Shown: positions 8,972-18,090 of the stretch, one piece after another | How positions within the stretch are numbered: the stretch's first letter is position 1 | How the letters are laid out: every line of letters starts with the position of its first letter | Assembly: GCF_004283175.1 (NCBI RefSeq) | Contig: NZ_RXNW01000024.1 | Coordinates: forward strand, 1 to 35,267 | DNA: 35,267 bases | Direction of reading: 5' to 3' | DNA from: Legionella longbeachae | GTDB taxonomy: Bacteria; Pseudomonadota; Gammaproteobacteria; Legionellales; Legionellaceae | Translations under genes and position numbers: made by a program | The notes under the pieces: model-generated | Database searches by the model: none | Told to the model about the DNA's origin: nothing | The model's input: the letters and a program-made list of their open reading frames with translations, nothing else

Positions 8972-9970
8972 ATGAAGTATACATTTATCCCTCTTAGACA
9001 TTTGGTATTTATAACCTGCTTAAGCGCTTCTGTTGTTGGTTATAGTTTTGACTCCAGTGCCACTGAGAAACAGGCTAACTCCTCAATAGAAGAACTATAC
9101 CACAGACTAAATAGCATGCCGAATAATTCGATGCCTCAAAGAATTGATTGGATCAGTGGTCAATTTTTAGGAGTACCTTATTTACTGGGTTCATTAGGAG
9201 AAGGTCCTAAAGCATCATACGATCAATTTCCACAATATAGGGTTGACGCCTTTGATTGTGATACCTATGTCAACACTGTTTTGTCTTTAGCATTAGCAAA
9301 CTCACTTACATCGTTTCAACAATGTGTAAAAAATATCCGCTATAAAAACGGGACTGTTTCTTACATACAACGCAATCATTTTACAGGTCTAGATTGGAAT
9401 CAAAATAATCAACAAAGCGGACTTCTGAAAGACATTACCCTAAACTTCAAAGATCAAAACCATCAATCAGTTGCTAAAATTGCTGAGGCCGTAATTAATA
9501 AACCCAATTGGTACGCCTATAAAACTATTGATACAATTAGACTGGAAAATGGGAATAAAGAAACTACTGAAAAGCGCCTGGATGAATTGAAAAATGAAGG
9601 CTCCAAATTGGAAATTACTTCAGAACGAGTTCCTTATTTACCCTTCACAGCTTTATTTCCTGAAAAAAATAAGCCCAATATGCACTTATTTGCACAAATC
9701 CCTAATGGTGCAATCATTGAAATAGTTCGTCCAAATTGGGATCTCAGTCAAAAAATTGGTACATCATTAAATATTTCACATTTAGGATTCGCGATTCGCG
9801 ATAAAGGGCAATTGTACTTTCGACAAGCATCATCAGATTATGGCAAAGTAGTTGATGTGCCATTGATTGAATACCTTGAAAAAACGCTAGATAGCCCTAC
9901 AATTAAAGGCATCAATGTTCAAGTAGTGTTGCCACAAAAACCATTAACAAACTGTAAAACATCTACTTAA
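8972..9970 (+). CDS. DUF1460 family N-acetylmuramoyl-L-alanine amidase-like protein
   Basis: A 332-residue exported protein of the DUF1460 family, an NlpC/P60-related cysteine hydrolase group whose characterised members act as peptidoglycan amidases. A hydrophobic N-terminus at about 8-24 suits a signal peptide. The family block RIDWISGQFLGVPYLLGSLG (57-76) precedes the catalytic FDCDTYV with nucleophile Cys96. A later SHLGFAI segment near residue 265 supplies the expected histidine. Only 17 bases separate it from pepA, so the two are probably co-transcribed, which would link wall cleavage with peptide breakdown. Assignment to the family is firm; the exact bond cut is inferred. Confidence 0.85.
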   Translation: MKYTFIPLRHLVFITCLSASVVGYSFDSSATEKQANSSIEELYHRLNSMPNNSMPQRIDWISGQFLGVPYLLGSLGEGPKASYDQFPQYRVDAFDCDTYVNTVLSLALANSLTSFQQCVKNIRYKNGTVSYIQRNHFTGLDWNQNNQQSGLLKDITLNFKDQNHQSVAKIAEAVINKPNWYAYKTIDTIRLENGNKETTEKRLDELKNEGSKLEITSERVPYLPFTALFPEKNKPNMHLFAQIPNGAIIEIVRPNWDLSQKIGTSLNISHLGFAIRDKGQLYFRQASSDYGKVVDVPLIEYLEKTLDSPTIKGINVQVVLPQKPLTNCKTST

Positions 9971-9987
9971 CAATTAGGATCTAAAAA

Positions 9988-11439
9988 ATGAATTACGGAT
10001 TAACCTCTAAACCCAGTTTGTCTGCTAGTGAATGCCTTGTACTTGGAGTATTTTCTGATACAGAGCTTCCTGATTTTGCCCTGAATATAGATAAAGAGCA
10101 TCGTGGATTGATGAACAACCTGATTAACAAAGCAACAGAACCAGGCGATCTGCGTTGGCATCACAATTCACACGAAAGTATATTAATAATACAATGTGGT
10201 GAAAAAAATAAATTTAATTCGAACCAGTTACAAAAACGCTTAACAGATGTAATGGGTGCCTTAATAAAACATCGTATCAGCTCTGCAACTTTATGCATAC
10301 CGCAAATTAGTGACTATTCTCCAGATCAGCAGCTGGAACAGATGATCGTCCTACTAGATAATCAACGTTATCAACTATTAGATTTCAAAAAGAAAAAAGC
10401 AAATCCACATCAACTAGAAACAATTACTTTTTATTTACCTAATGCCAGTGAGCAGTGTATAGAACTAGGTAAAGCTATTGCCACTGGGGTTGAACTAACC
10501 CGCCATTTGGCAAATATGCCCGCTAATATTTGTACTCCTACGTATCTTGGTGAGCAATCACTTCAGTTGGCAAAAGAGTTTCCTCATGAAATAAGCTGTA
10601 AAGTCATGGGGGCAGAAGAGATGCGTGAAATGGGTATGGGAACGTTACTCGCGGTCGCACAAGGATCAGCTCAACCGCCAAAACTTATAGACATTCACTA
10701 TCAAGGAGCAGGAAACAATCCACCGATTGTTCTTGTCGGAAAAGGCATCACTTTTGATTCAGGTGGTTTATCCATCAAACCGGCTAATGCTATGGATGAA
10801 ATGAAATATGATATGTCTGGGGCTGCCAGCGTACTAGGAGCAATAAAAGCCTGTGCCCTGCTTAAACTTCCAATAAATGTCATCGGCTTAATTGCAAGTG
10901 CTGAAAATATGGTGAGCAGTACGTCAGTCAAATCAGGAGACATTGTTACTAGCATGTCTGGGCAGACTGTTGAAATTATTAATACTGATGCTGAAGGCCG
11001 TCTTGTACTAGCAGATGCGCTCACTTATGCTGAGCGTTATAAACCTGAATTTGTCATTGATGTTGCTACTCTAACGGGTGGCATTATTGTCGCTTTAGGG
11101 ACAGTTGCGTCAGGTTTTATGACTCAAGATGAGGAGCTAGCCCAACTCATAGAAAAAGCTGCAAAAGAAAGTAATGATCGGGTATGGCGTATGCCGTTAG
11201 ATGACGCTTACCAAGATGCACTTGAAAGCCCATTAGCAGATATGATCAATGCTGGTTTTGATAGAACAGCAAGTAGTATTACTGCAGCATGTTTCCTATC
11301 TCGTTTTACCGAAAAATATCGTTGGGCGCATATAGATATTGCAGGCACTGCTTGGATTTTTGGTAAAAATCGTAATGCTACCGGTAGGCCAGTTCCTTTA
11401 TTAGTTCAAATTTTACGCCATGCAGCCAATTCGCATTGA
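9988..11439 (+). CDS. pepA: leucyl aminopeptidase (M17, PepA)
   Basis: Cytosolic dimetal aminopeptidase that removes N-terminal residues from peptides; in E. coli PepA is also a DNA-binding recombination factor. The 483-residue length is usual. The metal-binding and catalytic motifs are intact: [25 protein letters not shown] and the M17 signature [14 protein letters not shown]. The start at 9988 is preceded by AGGA. It sits between the DUF1460 gene and holC; the pepA-holC pairing is common in Gammaproteobacteria, although valS, the usual next gene, is absent here. The last 20 bases overlap holC. Confidence 0.96.
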   Translation: MNYGLTSKPSLSASECLVLGVFSDTELPDFALNIDKEHRGLMNNLINKATEPGDLRWHHNSHESILIIQCGEKNKFNSNQLQKRLTDVMGALIKHRISSATLCIPQISDYSPDQQLEQMIVLLDNQRYQLLDFKKKKANPHQLETITFYLPNASEQCIELGKAIATGVELTRHLANMPANICTPTYLGEQSLQLAKEFPHEISCKVMGAEEMREMGMGTLLAVAQGSAQPPKLIDIHYQGAGNNPPIVLVGKGITFDSGGLSIKPANAMDEMKYDMSGAASVLGAIKACALLKLPINVIGLIASAENMVSSTSVKSGDIVTSMSGQTVEIINTDAEGRLVLADALTYAERYKPEFVIDVATLTGGIIVALGTVASGFMTQDEELAQLIEKAAKESNDRVWRMPLDDAYQDALESPLADMINAGFDRTASSITAACFLSRFTEKYRWAHIDIAGTAWIFGKNRNATGRPVPLLVQILRHAANSH

Positions 11440-11854
11440 TTTTTACCTGTTAACCAACGAGCAGCATAATGCTCGTTGGTTACTCGCATGTCGCCTCTTA
11501 GAAAAAGCCTATGTTAAAGGACATAAGGTTTATGTCTTGTGCGCTAATAAACAAGATGCTGAATTTCTTGATGAGCTCTTATGGACTTTCAAAGAAGACA
11601 GCTTTATTCCTCATCATCTGCAAGGCGAGGGGCCCGAACCGCCCCCCCCAATACAGATTGGATATGAGCGGGAACCAAGGGGATTTAATGATATTTTATT
11701 GAACCTTTCAAATAATATCCCCTCATTTTACTCTAAGTTTAAGCGTATCATGGAAATAGTACTAAATAGTGAGGCAGAAAAAGAACAAAGCCGTGCTCAT
11801 TATAGAAGTTATAAAGCCAATGGATGTGAATTATTTACACATCTAATGAAATAG
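11420..11854 (+). CDS. holC: DNA polymerase III chi subunit
   Basis: A 144-residue subunit of the clamp-loader assembly that binds SSB and works with psi. The N-terminus has the family look: RIDFYLLT, then [19 protein letters not shown], then [13 protein letters not shown] and the [13 protein letters not shown] region. ATG 11420 lies inside the pepA 3' end, a 20-base overlap suggesting translational coupling. Codons about 11-21 form a perfect 13-bp hairpin, described separately. A proline-rich insert ([13 protein letters not shown]) replaces the short loop seen in many homologues. Confidence 0.9.
   Translation: MQPIRIDFYLLTNEQHNARWLLACRLLEKAYVKGHKVYVLCANKQDAEFLDELLWTFKEDSFIPHHLQGEGPEPPPPIQIGYEREPRGFNDILLNLSNNIPSFYSKFKRIMEIVLNSEAEKEQSRAHYRSYKANGCELFTHLMK
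11451..11482. repeat. perfect 13-bp inverted repeat at the pepA/holC junction
   Basis: Arms at 11451-11463 (TAACCAACGAGCA) and 11470-11482 are exact reverse complements around a six-base GCATAA loop. The hairpin begins 12 bases after the pepA stop and lies inside the early holC coding region. No T tract follows. It could slow ribosomes, shape RNase processing between the two cistrons, or attenuate transcription. Confidence 0.85.
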
Positions 11855-11874
11855 ATTATTTCAATAACTTACTG

Positions 11875-11890
11875 AGGCGTGTTGACGCCT
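11875..11890 (+). terminator. hairpin after holC
   Basis: AGGCGT (11875-11880) and ACGCCT (11885-11890) pair around GTTG, 20 bases past the holC stop. TTAATAAA follows instead of a clean T tract. It is probably a weak intrinsic terminator for the DUF1460-pepA-holC unit. Confidence 0.5.
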
Positions 11891-12067
11891 TAATAAACTG
11901 ATACAAAAGGGAGCATTGTTCCTATTCAACTTGGGTGTCTACTGTTAATTTTTATTGTATTTTAAGCGCATTGGCTCATAGTGAATTTTCCTTCACTCTA
12001 GAAAATCAGAACAATAAAACCTCTCCTATAATATATGTATAGTATTTTTAATGTTTCGAGATAAGTA

Positions 12068-13393
12068 ATGCCTGCTTCTGATGTCACACAATTATTATCG
12101 CAGATACAAACCGCTCAAGAAGAGTTGAAAAAAAAAGCAATTATTCCTAACCTACCTGTGCAACTGCAAACAGATATTATAAATTTATGTACAGAGACAA
12201 GTTCTCGTTTAGAGCAATTAGGCAGTAATATGGAAGATTCTTTAAACGATCTGCAAACCATAAAAGAAAATTTAGATAAAACTAATTTTCTTGTTGATAG
12301 TGTAAAGTTAACACTCATAGCAAAAGAAAGTAATCCTACATTCTTAGCTAAATTATCTAATGAAACGAGGCGTATTGGCGATACTTTTAACGAGATGACG
12401 TTTGATACTTCCAGATCTGCAAGCAACAAATTGCTTACTTGCATGAAATCAGTCGTTACTACTTGTCTAGATACAGCAATTGGAGCAAGTAAAGGAATGA
12501 GGCAAGGTTTCGTTGAAAATGAAGGACTTTCTAAAACTCTGGGAGGTGTTCTACAAGGTGCTACTATGGGTGCAGCATTAGGAGGCTCAAGAGGATTTGC
12601 AGATTCATTTTTGAACGATAGAGATAAAGCAAAACAAATGATTGCAAACCTAAGAGAAGATCATGGTAATGAACTCTTGGTACTTTATGAAAAAATTAAA
12701 AATGATAAAGACCCTGCACTTAACGCCAATAAAGCACGAATTGAAATTTTAAAAGAAGAAGGAAAATATTTGTCTGAATTAGAAAGTCGCTTAAATAGTG
12801 AACCAAAGCCTGATGAAAAAACGTGCTCTGAAATTGTAGGCTCATTACGTGTTTTATCTCTAGCTAGCGCAGGATCCTCATTGATGCATACAGCATTAGA
12901 AGTTATCCATGATTTTAGCTCTCCTCAAAAATTTGGAGGTTTAGAGGGAACCCAGGCACTAGAGAAATTAGGAAAGGATGTAGTTAGTGCAGCTAAAAAT
13001 TTTAATGCGATTTTAGATGACTCCCAAACCTCTTTACCTTCCAAACTATTTAGTATCACTAAAGCCTTTGCTAAGGCTACCTGGGAGGGGGTAAAAGGCT
13101 CTATGAAAGGTATGGTAGACGGATTTCAGGAAGGAAAAGGGCTTTCAACCATAGGAAGTACAATAAAAGGGGCATTATTTGGTGGTTTCTCTGGTCTTGC
13201 CAATGGATTTAACCAATCGATTGAAAAAGACCTGACAGAGAAACAAGAAAAAGCTGATATTTTATTAGGAGCCCCTTCAAGTAGTTCCACACGAATCGAT
13301 ATCAGTATCACTCAGGATCATGGCAGTGTTAGCAACAAAGACGATAATTTGGGGCACAAAGACGAGCTTGGTAAAGGTCTTAAATACTCTTAA
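12068..13393 (+). CDS. orphan protein with duplicated glycine-zipper module (candidate effector)
   Basis: No family is recognised in this 441-residue protein. The N-terminal 130 residues are helical and coiled-coil-like. Two related modules stand out, at about 133-189 and 338-396. Both share the pattern G..KGM..GF.E..GLS followed by evenly spaced glycines (GVLQGATMGAALGGSRGFAD in the first; GALFGGFSGLANGF in the second) and end in an acidic/lysine helix. Such glycine-zipper stretches suit membrane insertion or helix packing. No signal peptide is present and the C-terminal 40 residues are polar. It stands alone, with 213 bases upstream containing a TATAAT at 12027-12032. A Dot/Icm effector is plausible in Legionella but unproven. 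Confidence 0.6.
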   Translation: MPASDVTQLLSQIQTAQEELKKKAIIPNLPVQLQTDIINLCTETSSRLEQLGSNMEDSLNDLQTIKENLDKTNFLVDSVKLTLIAKESNPTFLAKLSNETRRIGDTFNEMTFDTSRSASNKLLTCMKSVVTTCLDTAIGASKGMRQGFVENEGLSKTLGGVLQGATMGAALGGSRGFADSFLNDRDKAKQMIANLREDHGNELLVLYEKIKNDKDPALNANKARIEILKEEGKYLSELESRLNSEPKPDEKTCSEIVGSLRVLSLASAGSSLMHTALEVIHDFSSPQKFGGLEGTQALEKLGKDVVSAAKNFNAILDDSQTSLPSKLFSITKAFAKATWEGVKGSMKGMVDGFQEGKGLSTIGSTIKGALFGGFSGLANGFNQSIEKDLTEKQEKADILLGAPSSSSTRIDISITQDHGSVSNKDDNLGHKDELGKGLKYS

Positions 13394-13538
13394 AGATCAT
13401 CTACGGTGTATTGACAATTGGCATCACCTAATCTGAATCAATAAAAAACTGGAATAATGCGCTTTTGTCTGACTTCATAATCCATTAAGATATGAGTCAA
13501 TCTTTGAGAGTAGTCTCACAAACTGGTAACTTCTTTGA

Positions 13539-13829
13539 TTAATCCCAAAGTACATCTTTATTTCTTTTAATGGCTGCTTCTAATAAATGAATCAAAGGAA
13601 TGGCACGCTTTTTCAAACTGATGTGTGCCTCGTTTTCCTCATCATCCTCTTCTGCTTTATTCTCCTTGCCTAGACCCTCCTGTAATCTTTTCAAAGCCTC
13701 AGGAAGATCCGCGGATTTGATTGCTCCTGGGATAGTGCCACTATGCCCCATTAGAGAAAGTAAACCCTTGGCAATATCCGCAAAATACATAATGTCTTCA
13801 TAAGCATCGGTATGAAAAGTAACTAACAT
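13539..13829 (-). CDS. DUF1840 domain-containing protein
   Basis: A 96-residue cytosolic protein of the DUF1840 family. The family N-terminus is clear (MLVTFHTDAYEDIMYFADIA, then LLSLMGHSGTIPGAI). A charged, glutamate-rich middle and a short helix end it (IPLIHLLEAAIKRNKDVLWD). ATG 13829 follows an AGGAG at ideal spacing; a GTG one codon upstream is less likely. It is the third gene of the murJ / M17 / DUF1840 group, 30 bases or so behind the peptidase. Function is unknown. Confidence 0.82.
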   Translation of the reverse strand: MLVTFHTDAYEDIMYFADIAKGLLSLMGHSGTIPGAIKSADLPEALKRLQEGLGKENKAEEDDEENEAHISLKKRAIPLIHLLEAAIKRNKDVLWD

Positions 13830-13862
13830 CACAATCTCCTTTTAATTTTTTTCATCCTGTAA

Positions 13863-15227
13863 TTATCCGTAAGTTTGCAATAAATATGCTGCAATTGTAC
13901 GAAATCCCATTGCTTCTCCCCCCTCTGGTTTACCCGGCTTACTGCTTAAATTCCATGCCATAATATCAAGATGTATCCAGGGAATAGTCTTTGACACAAA
14001 TCGCTGCAAAAATAACCCTGCAACAATCGCTCCTGCATACGGATGATCGCTAGCATTGCTTAAATCAGCTACATTGGAGCGCAGGATCTCTTCATAAGCA
14101 TCAAATAACGGCAAACGCCAAACAGGATCGACTGCTTTCAAAGAAACATCACTCACTTCTTTAGCAAGTTTATTGTCATTCGTAAAAAAAGCAGCAATTT
14201 CACTTCCCACTGAAACTCGTGCGGCACCTGTTAACGTAGCAAAATCAATTAGTAATTCAGGTTGTTCTTCACATGCTTTTACTAAAGCATCAGCCAAAAT
14301 CAAACGGCCTTCAGCATCAGTATTATGTACTTCTACAGTTAAACCGTTACGCATGGTTAAAACATCCCCAGGTCTAAATGCATCAGGCCCTATAGAATTT
14401 TCTACTGCAGGAATCAGCATGTGTAATCGAACAGGTAATTTTCGCATCATAACCCACTGTGCAAGACCGATTACATGTGCCGCCCCTCCCATGTCTTTCT
14501 TCATAAGACGCATTCCATAGGCTGATTTAATGTCCAAACCACCGCTATCAAAACATACTCCTTTTCCTACCAGCGTAATACGAGGGTGTTTCTCATCGCC
14601 CCAAGTTAAGGACAACAAACGGGGCGCAGATTTGGAAGCGCGTCCTACAGCATGGATGGCAGGAAAGTTATCCTTGATTAATTCATCTCCAACCCATTGT
14701 TTAAATTGAGCATTATGTGTAGTAGCTAATTGCTCAACCACCTCAGCCATCTCTTTTGGCCCTAAATCACTTGTTGGTTTATTAATTAAATCTCGAACTA
14801 AAAATTGAGCTTGTACTAGATTTAAGAGATCATTTAAATCATCTGAATTGACCACCAAAACCCGTGGATCAGTTTCTTTTTTCTTATAAGCTTCAAAACA
14901 ATATTGCGCTAAAGCCCAATTCATTAACGCTTCCTGGGAACAGAAACCTTGTACTTGATAAGTACCAGGAGGAAGTAATAGAGCTGCATTTGCCATAGCT
15001 TGAGGCTGGTTTTCATCTCCACAGCCTATATAAACTTTATCAATGAGTCCATCTGCATTAAAGATGGAACAAGAATCACCTATGTTTCCATTAAACTGAT
15101 GTAAAGCAAAACAATTTCGCTCCGCAGACGTTAGTTTGCTACTCTGTTCTTCCCACTGCCCCTGTGAAATCAAATAAAGAGGAATAGCTCTATCACCCTG
15201 AGTTTCATAAAATATTTTTGCTTGCAT
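13863..15227 (-). CDS. second M17 leucyl aminopeptidase family protein
   Basis: A 454-residue M17 metallopeptidase, a paralogue of the pepA product about 2.4 kb away. The active-site blocks are intact: GKGVCFDSGGLDIK, KKDMGGAAHV and [14 protein letters not shown]. The N-terminal domain differs clearly from PepA, and the protein resembles the shorter PepB-like or general leucyl aminopeptidase branch found beside murJ-type genes. It starts only five bases after the murJ stop, so the two are co-transcribed. Cytosolic peptide turnover, possibly of wall-derived peptides, is an inference from context. Confidence 0.9.
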   Translation of the reverse strand: MQAKIFYETQGDRAIPLYLISQGQWEEQSSKLTSAERNCFALHQFNGNIGDSCSIFNADGLIDKVYIGCGDENQPQAMANAALLLPPGTYQVQGFCSQEALMNWALAQYCFEAYKKKETDPRVLVVNSDDLNDLLNLVQAQFLVRDLINKPTSDLGPKEMAEVVEQLATTHNAQFKQWVGDELIKDNFPAIHAVGRASKSAPRLLSLTWGDEKHPRITLVGKGVCFDSGGLDIKSAYGMRLMKKDMGGAAHVIGLAQWVMMRKLPVRLHMLIPAVENSIGPDAFRPGDVLTMRNGLTVEVHNTDAEGRLILADALVKACEEQPELLIDFATLTGAARVSVGSEIAAFFTNDNKLAKEVSDVSLKAVDPVWRLPLFDAYEEILRSNVADLSNASDHPYAGAIVAGLFLQRFVSKTIPWIHLDIMAWNLSSKPGKPEGGEAMGFRTIAAYLLQTYG

Positions 15228-15232
15228 ATTTC

Positions 15233-16822
15233 TTATTCCTTCACTTGGCCACGAAAATGAGAAGCTCTTAACCCCGTTAATCCTAAAACCAATAAATAAA
15301 TAACTACTGCCACCAAAACATGTAGTGATAATACACTTAGACGTTTTATTGGAGAAAAACTAAGCCAGTAACTTACTGTTCCAGTCGTGAATATTAAATA
15401 AACACTAATTGCAATATTAGCACAAATCAATTGAATACTGTATTTTAACCATCCTGAAGAATGTTTGAATACCCCTCGTTTAATCAGTAAATACAATAAA
15501 CTGCCACAGTTTATATAACCTGCTAACGCAGAAGCCAAAGTCAAACCAGCATGAGCAAAATATCTAATAAACAAAAAACATAATAAAGTATTCATTATCA
15601 TACTAATAGCGCCTACTTTAACTGGGGTACTGATATCTTGTTGTGCATAAAAACCTGAAGCCAAAACTTTAACCATCATAAAAGCAGGAACACCTGCGCC
15701 AAGAGTAATTAAACTCTTCTGGGTTTGTAGCACATCATAGGCTGAAAATTTACCATAAGCAAAACAACTGGCAATCAAAGGCATTGCAAATAGGCATAAC
15801 CCCAAACCTGCAGGAATTCCAATCAGCAAAATTAATCGTAATCCCCAATCCAGGGCACTCGAATATTGGCTTATACTTTGTTCAGAATACCTTCTAGACA
15901 AATGAGGCAAAATTACAGTAGCAACAGCCACCCCAAAAACACCTAACGGAAAATCGGTGAGGCGATCGGTGTAATACAACCAGGAAACACTGCCTACCTT
16001 TAAAAAAGATGCAAAAATACTATCAACCATTAGATTAAGCTGGGCTATAGAAACGCCAAATAAAGCGGGTATCATTAATTTTAGTACTTTATTCACCCCT
16101 GCATCATCTCTAACTACACGCGGTCTTACCAATAAACTACGTTGATGCAAAAAAGGAATTTGAAAAAGCAATTGTATAATTCCCGCGATTAGTACCCCCC
16201 ACGCCAAACCTACTACCGGGGTTGGTAAATGAGGGCATAAATAAATCGCCGCAAGAATCATACAGATATTAAGTAAGACTGGAGTAAATGCGGGGATTGC
16301 AAAATATCCATAAGTATTTAACACTGCTCCAGCCATAGCCGTTAAAGAAACTAACATTAAAAACGGAAAAGTAATTCGCAGCATCTCAGTAGCTAATACA
16401 GCACGACTACTATCGTGGTTAAATCCAGGAGCAAACAAAAAGATAATGACAGGCGCAGCAAATATTCCAATTAAAGTAACAACACTGAGAATTGATCCTA
16501 AATATCCAGCAATACGCGCAATAAAAACACGAACGTCTTCCGGTGTACGTGTTTTTTGATACTCTGCGAGTACCGGCACAAATGCCTGGGCAAAAGCCCC
16601 TTCTGCAAATAAGCGACGCATAAAATTAGGAATACGGAATGCAACAAAAAAAGCATCCATACCGGCTTGGGCACCAAAAAAATTGGCGAGAACCATATCA
16701 CGCACAAACCCAACAACACGTGAAATAAAAGTCATCACTGATACTAACGTAGTTGAGCGCAATAAGCTTTGTCGTTTAGGTACCATATTTTTTGCATCGG
16801 TTACTGACATAATTTTAAACAT
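15233..16822 (-). CDS. murJ: lipid II flippase MurJ
   Basis: Inner membrane MOP-superfamily flippase that moves lipid II to the periplasmic face for wall synthesis. About 14 membrane segments are predicted in up to 529 residues. The N-terminal family block is clear (STTLVSVMTFISRVVGFVRD, then AGMDAFFVAFRIPNFMRRLF and EGAFAQAFVPVL). Three possible starts exist (16822, 16810 and 16786); the last gives the usual short N-terminus (MVPKRQSLLR), and none has a good ribosome site. It heads the murJ / M17 / DUF1840 group and lies near rpsT, a common gammaproteobacterial neighbour. Confidence 0.95.
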   Translation of the reverse strand: MFKIMSVTDAKNMVPKRQSLLRSTTLVSVMTFISRVVGFVRDMVLANFFGAQAGMDAFFVAFRIPNFMRRLFAEGAFAQAFVPVLAEYQKTRTPEDVRVFIARIAGYLGSILSVVTLIGIFAAPVIIFLFAPGFNHDSSRAVLATEMLRITFPFLMLVSLTAMAGAVLNTYGYFAIPAFTPVLLNICMILAAIYLCPHLPTPVVGLAWGVLIAGIIQLLFQIPFLHQRSLLVRPRVVRDDAGVNKVLKLMIPALFGVSIAQLNLMVDSIFASFLKVGSVSWLYYTDRLTDFPLGVFGVAVATVILPHLSRRYSEQSISQYSSALDWGLRLILLIGIPAGLGLCLFAMPLIASCFAYGKFSAYDVLQTQKSLITLGAGVPAFMMVKVLASGFYAQQDISTPVKVGAISMIMNTLLCFLFIRYFAHAGLTLASALAGYINCGSLLYLLIKRGVFKHSSGWLKYSIQLICANIAISVYLIFTTGTVSYWLSFSPIKRLSVLSLHVLVAVVIYLLVLGLTGLRASHFRGQVKE

Positions 16823-16971
16823 AAAACTAAAGATATATTATGATATACCTAAATCCTTCCTCTTACATAATCTTATGAAGTATGAGATATACAACAACCT
16901 TTTATCATCCAGAAACATCTAAAGCAAAATAATATTTTATTCAACGAACTCAATGTTATTATCTATTTTCA

Positions 16972-17005
16972 CGACATAAACAGCAAATGAATGCTATTTA
17001 TGTCG
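16972..17005. repeat. long imperfect hairpin downstream of a 97-residue orphan
   Basis: CGACATAAA (16972-16980) pairs with TTTATGTCG (16997-17005); after one mismatch AGCA pairs with TGCT around AATGAA. It lies about 58 bases beyond the orphan's stop and upstream of murJ. No T tract flanks it, so it may be a processed 3' end or a protein-binding site. The surrounding gap (16823-17062) shows no other signal. Confidence 0.55.
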
Positions 17006-17062
17006 AATGTGACTCAACTCTATTTAGACAATTTAAATAGGATAGTGTTGCTGTATGGAAGA

Positions 17063-17356
17063 TTATAGCTTTGCGCCTGGGGTAATATTATTTAATTGAT
17101 TTTCGATAATTTGGGTAATATCCCCAAACATTTTTTGGCATGACTCTTTGTTTCCAGAAGACTGCTGATAAATAACATTCACTAAAAAAGCAGATAATGC
17201 ATTACATACCATTTTTTGATTACGGAAATGAGGAGGTAGTTTTTCCATAGATTCGGCTAAAGAAGAATATAAATTTTGTCCTATAAAATTCATTATTCGT
17301 GAGTAATCCTCTGCAGCAGGTTTGTCCACCGTGGTTTCTTCAATATTGTCTTTCAT
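17063..17356 (-). CDS. small orphan protein
   Basis: A 97-residue protein with no recognised family. ATG 17356 is chosen because AGGA lies eight bases upstream; the frame runs open further to 17395 without support. The sequence begins with an acidic leader (MKDNIEETTVDKPAAEDYSR). Amphipathic helices follow, including MNFIGQNLYSSLAESMEKLP and ALSAFLVNVIYQQS. No signal peptide is seen. It separates rpsT from murJ, which are often direct neighbours in related bacteria, so it is probably a lineage-specific insertion. Confidence 0.7.
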   Translation of the reverse strand: MKDNIEETTVDKPAAEDYSRIMNFIGQNLYSSLAESMEKLPPHFRNQKMVCNALSAFLVNVIYQQSSGNKESCQKMFGDITQIIENQLNNITPGAKL

Positions 17357-17548
17357 TAAATATCCTGTAAATTTTGGATGGAATTTGCAACACAATTATA
17401 GAGCCCCAAAAAACGAAACACAATAAAGATCTCTGGATAAAATCTGACCCTGTAATGCAACCAGAAAAATGAAGATTTTCTACATGCAGTTATTTTGGTG
17501 ATATGGGAATGAAAATTGGTTTTCTCATGAGCAAACCAATAAATTATA

Positions 17549-17577
17549 TTGACAATTTATATCTTGTTGTGCATGAT
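17549..17577 (+). promoter_or_regulatory. rpsT promoter
   Basis: A perfect -35 TTGACA (17549-17554), a 17-base spacer and a -10-like CATGAT (17572-17577) lie about 40 bases before the rpsT start. The upstream AAATTATA tract could assist polymerase. The -10 matches only four of six consensus bases. Confidence 0.6.
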
Positions 17578-17617
17578 CATCATCTTTTGTACCTACTGAA
17601 TGAGTGGAGATTTTTAA

Positions 17618-17884
17618 GTGGCAAATATTAAATCAGCAATCAAACGCGCTCGCCAAAACATCAAACTGCGCCAACATAATGCCAGTGCACGTTCTATGTT
17701 CCGCACTTACATCAAAAATGTGCTAAAAGCTGTTGAATCAGGTGATAAAGAAGCTGCTCTTGCAGCCTATACTAAAGCACAGCCTGTTATTGACAAAGCA
17801 GCAGGAAAGGGTTTGATTCATAAAAATAAAGCTGCTCGAATTAAAAGCCGTTTAGTAGCACGTGTAAAGGGAATGTCAGCGTAA
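17618..17884 (+). CDS. rpsT: 30S ribosomal protein S20
   Basis: An 88-residue small-subunit protein that binds 16S rRNA. The basic family N-terminus is typical ([20 protein letters not shown]), as is the C-terminal [16 protein letters not shown] segment. The start is GTG at 17618, ten bases after GGAG. E. coli rpsT also uses a non-AUG start, which matters for its autoregulation, so the weak start here may be conserved regulation. It is monocistronic, with its own promoter and a strong terminator. Confidence 0.97.
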   Translation: MANIKSAIKRARQNIKLRQHNASARSMFRTYIKNVLKAVESGDKEAALAAYTKAQPVIDKAAGKGLIHKNKAARIKSRLVARVKGMSA

Positions 17885-17904
17885 TTACCTGAATTTATAA
17901 TAAC

Positions 17905-17935
17905 ACGAACTGGTAACATACCAGTTCGTTTATTA
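17905..17935 (+). terminator. rpsT intrinsic terminator
   Basis: ACGAACTGGTA (17905-17915) and TACCAGTTCGT (17919-17929) form a perfect 11-bp stem with a three-base loop, followed by TTATTA. It starts 20 bases after the rpsT stop. The rest of the gap up to 18090 shows no gene. Confidence 0.85.
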
Positions 17936-18090
17936 TGTGTAGCAAACAGCCTAAGCAATCTCAGTTTCCCAATACCAATACTTTGTTGCCCGGAAAGATG
18001 CGTTTTTTGATAATAAGTCGTGTCATCATCACATCTAACTTGAACTGAAAAAGCATCGAAGCTGTTTCAGAACTTAGTAAGATATTCTCA

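Noticed and set aside
17541-17580. Alternative reading of the rpsT upstream region as a riboswitch or attenuator
   Set aside because: Only a simple promoter and a short leader are visible; no stable alternative stems were found by eye.
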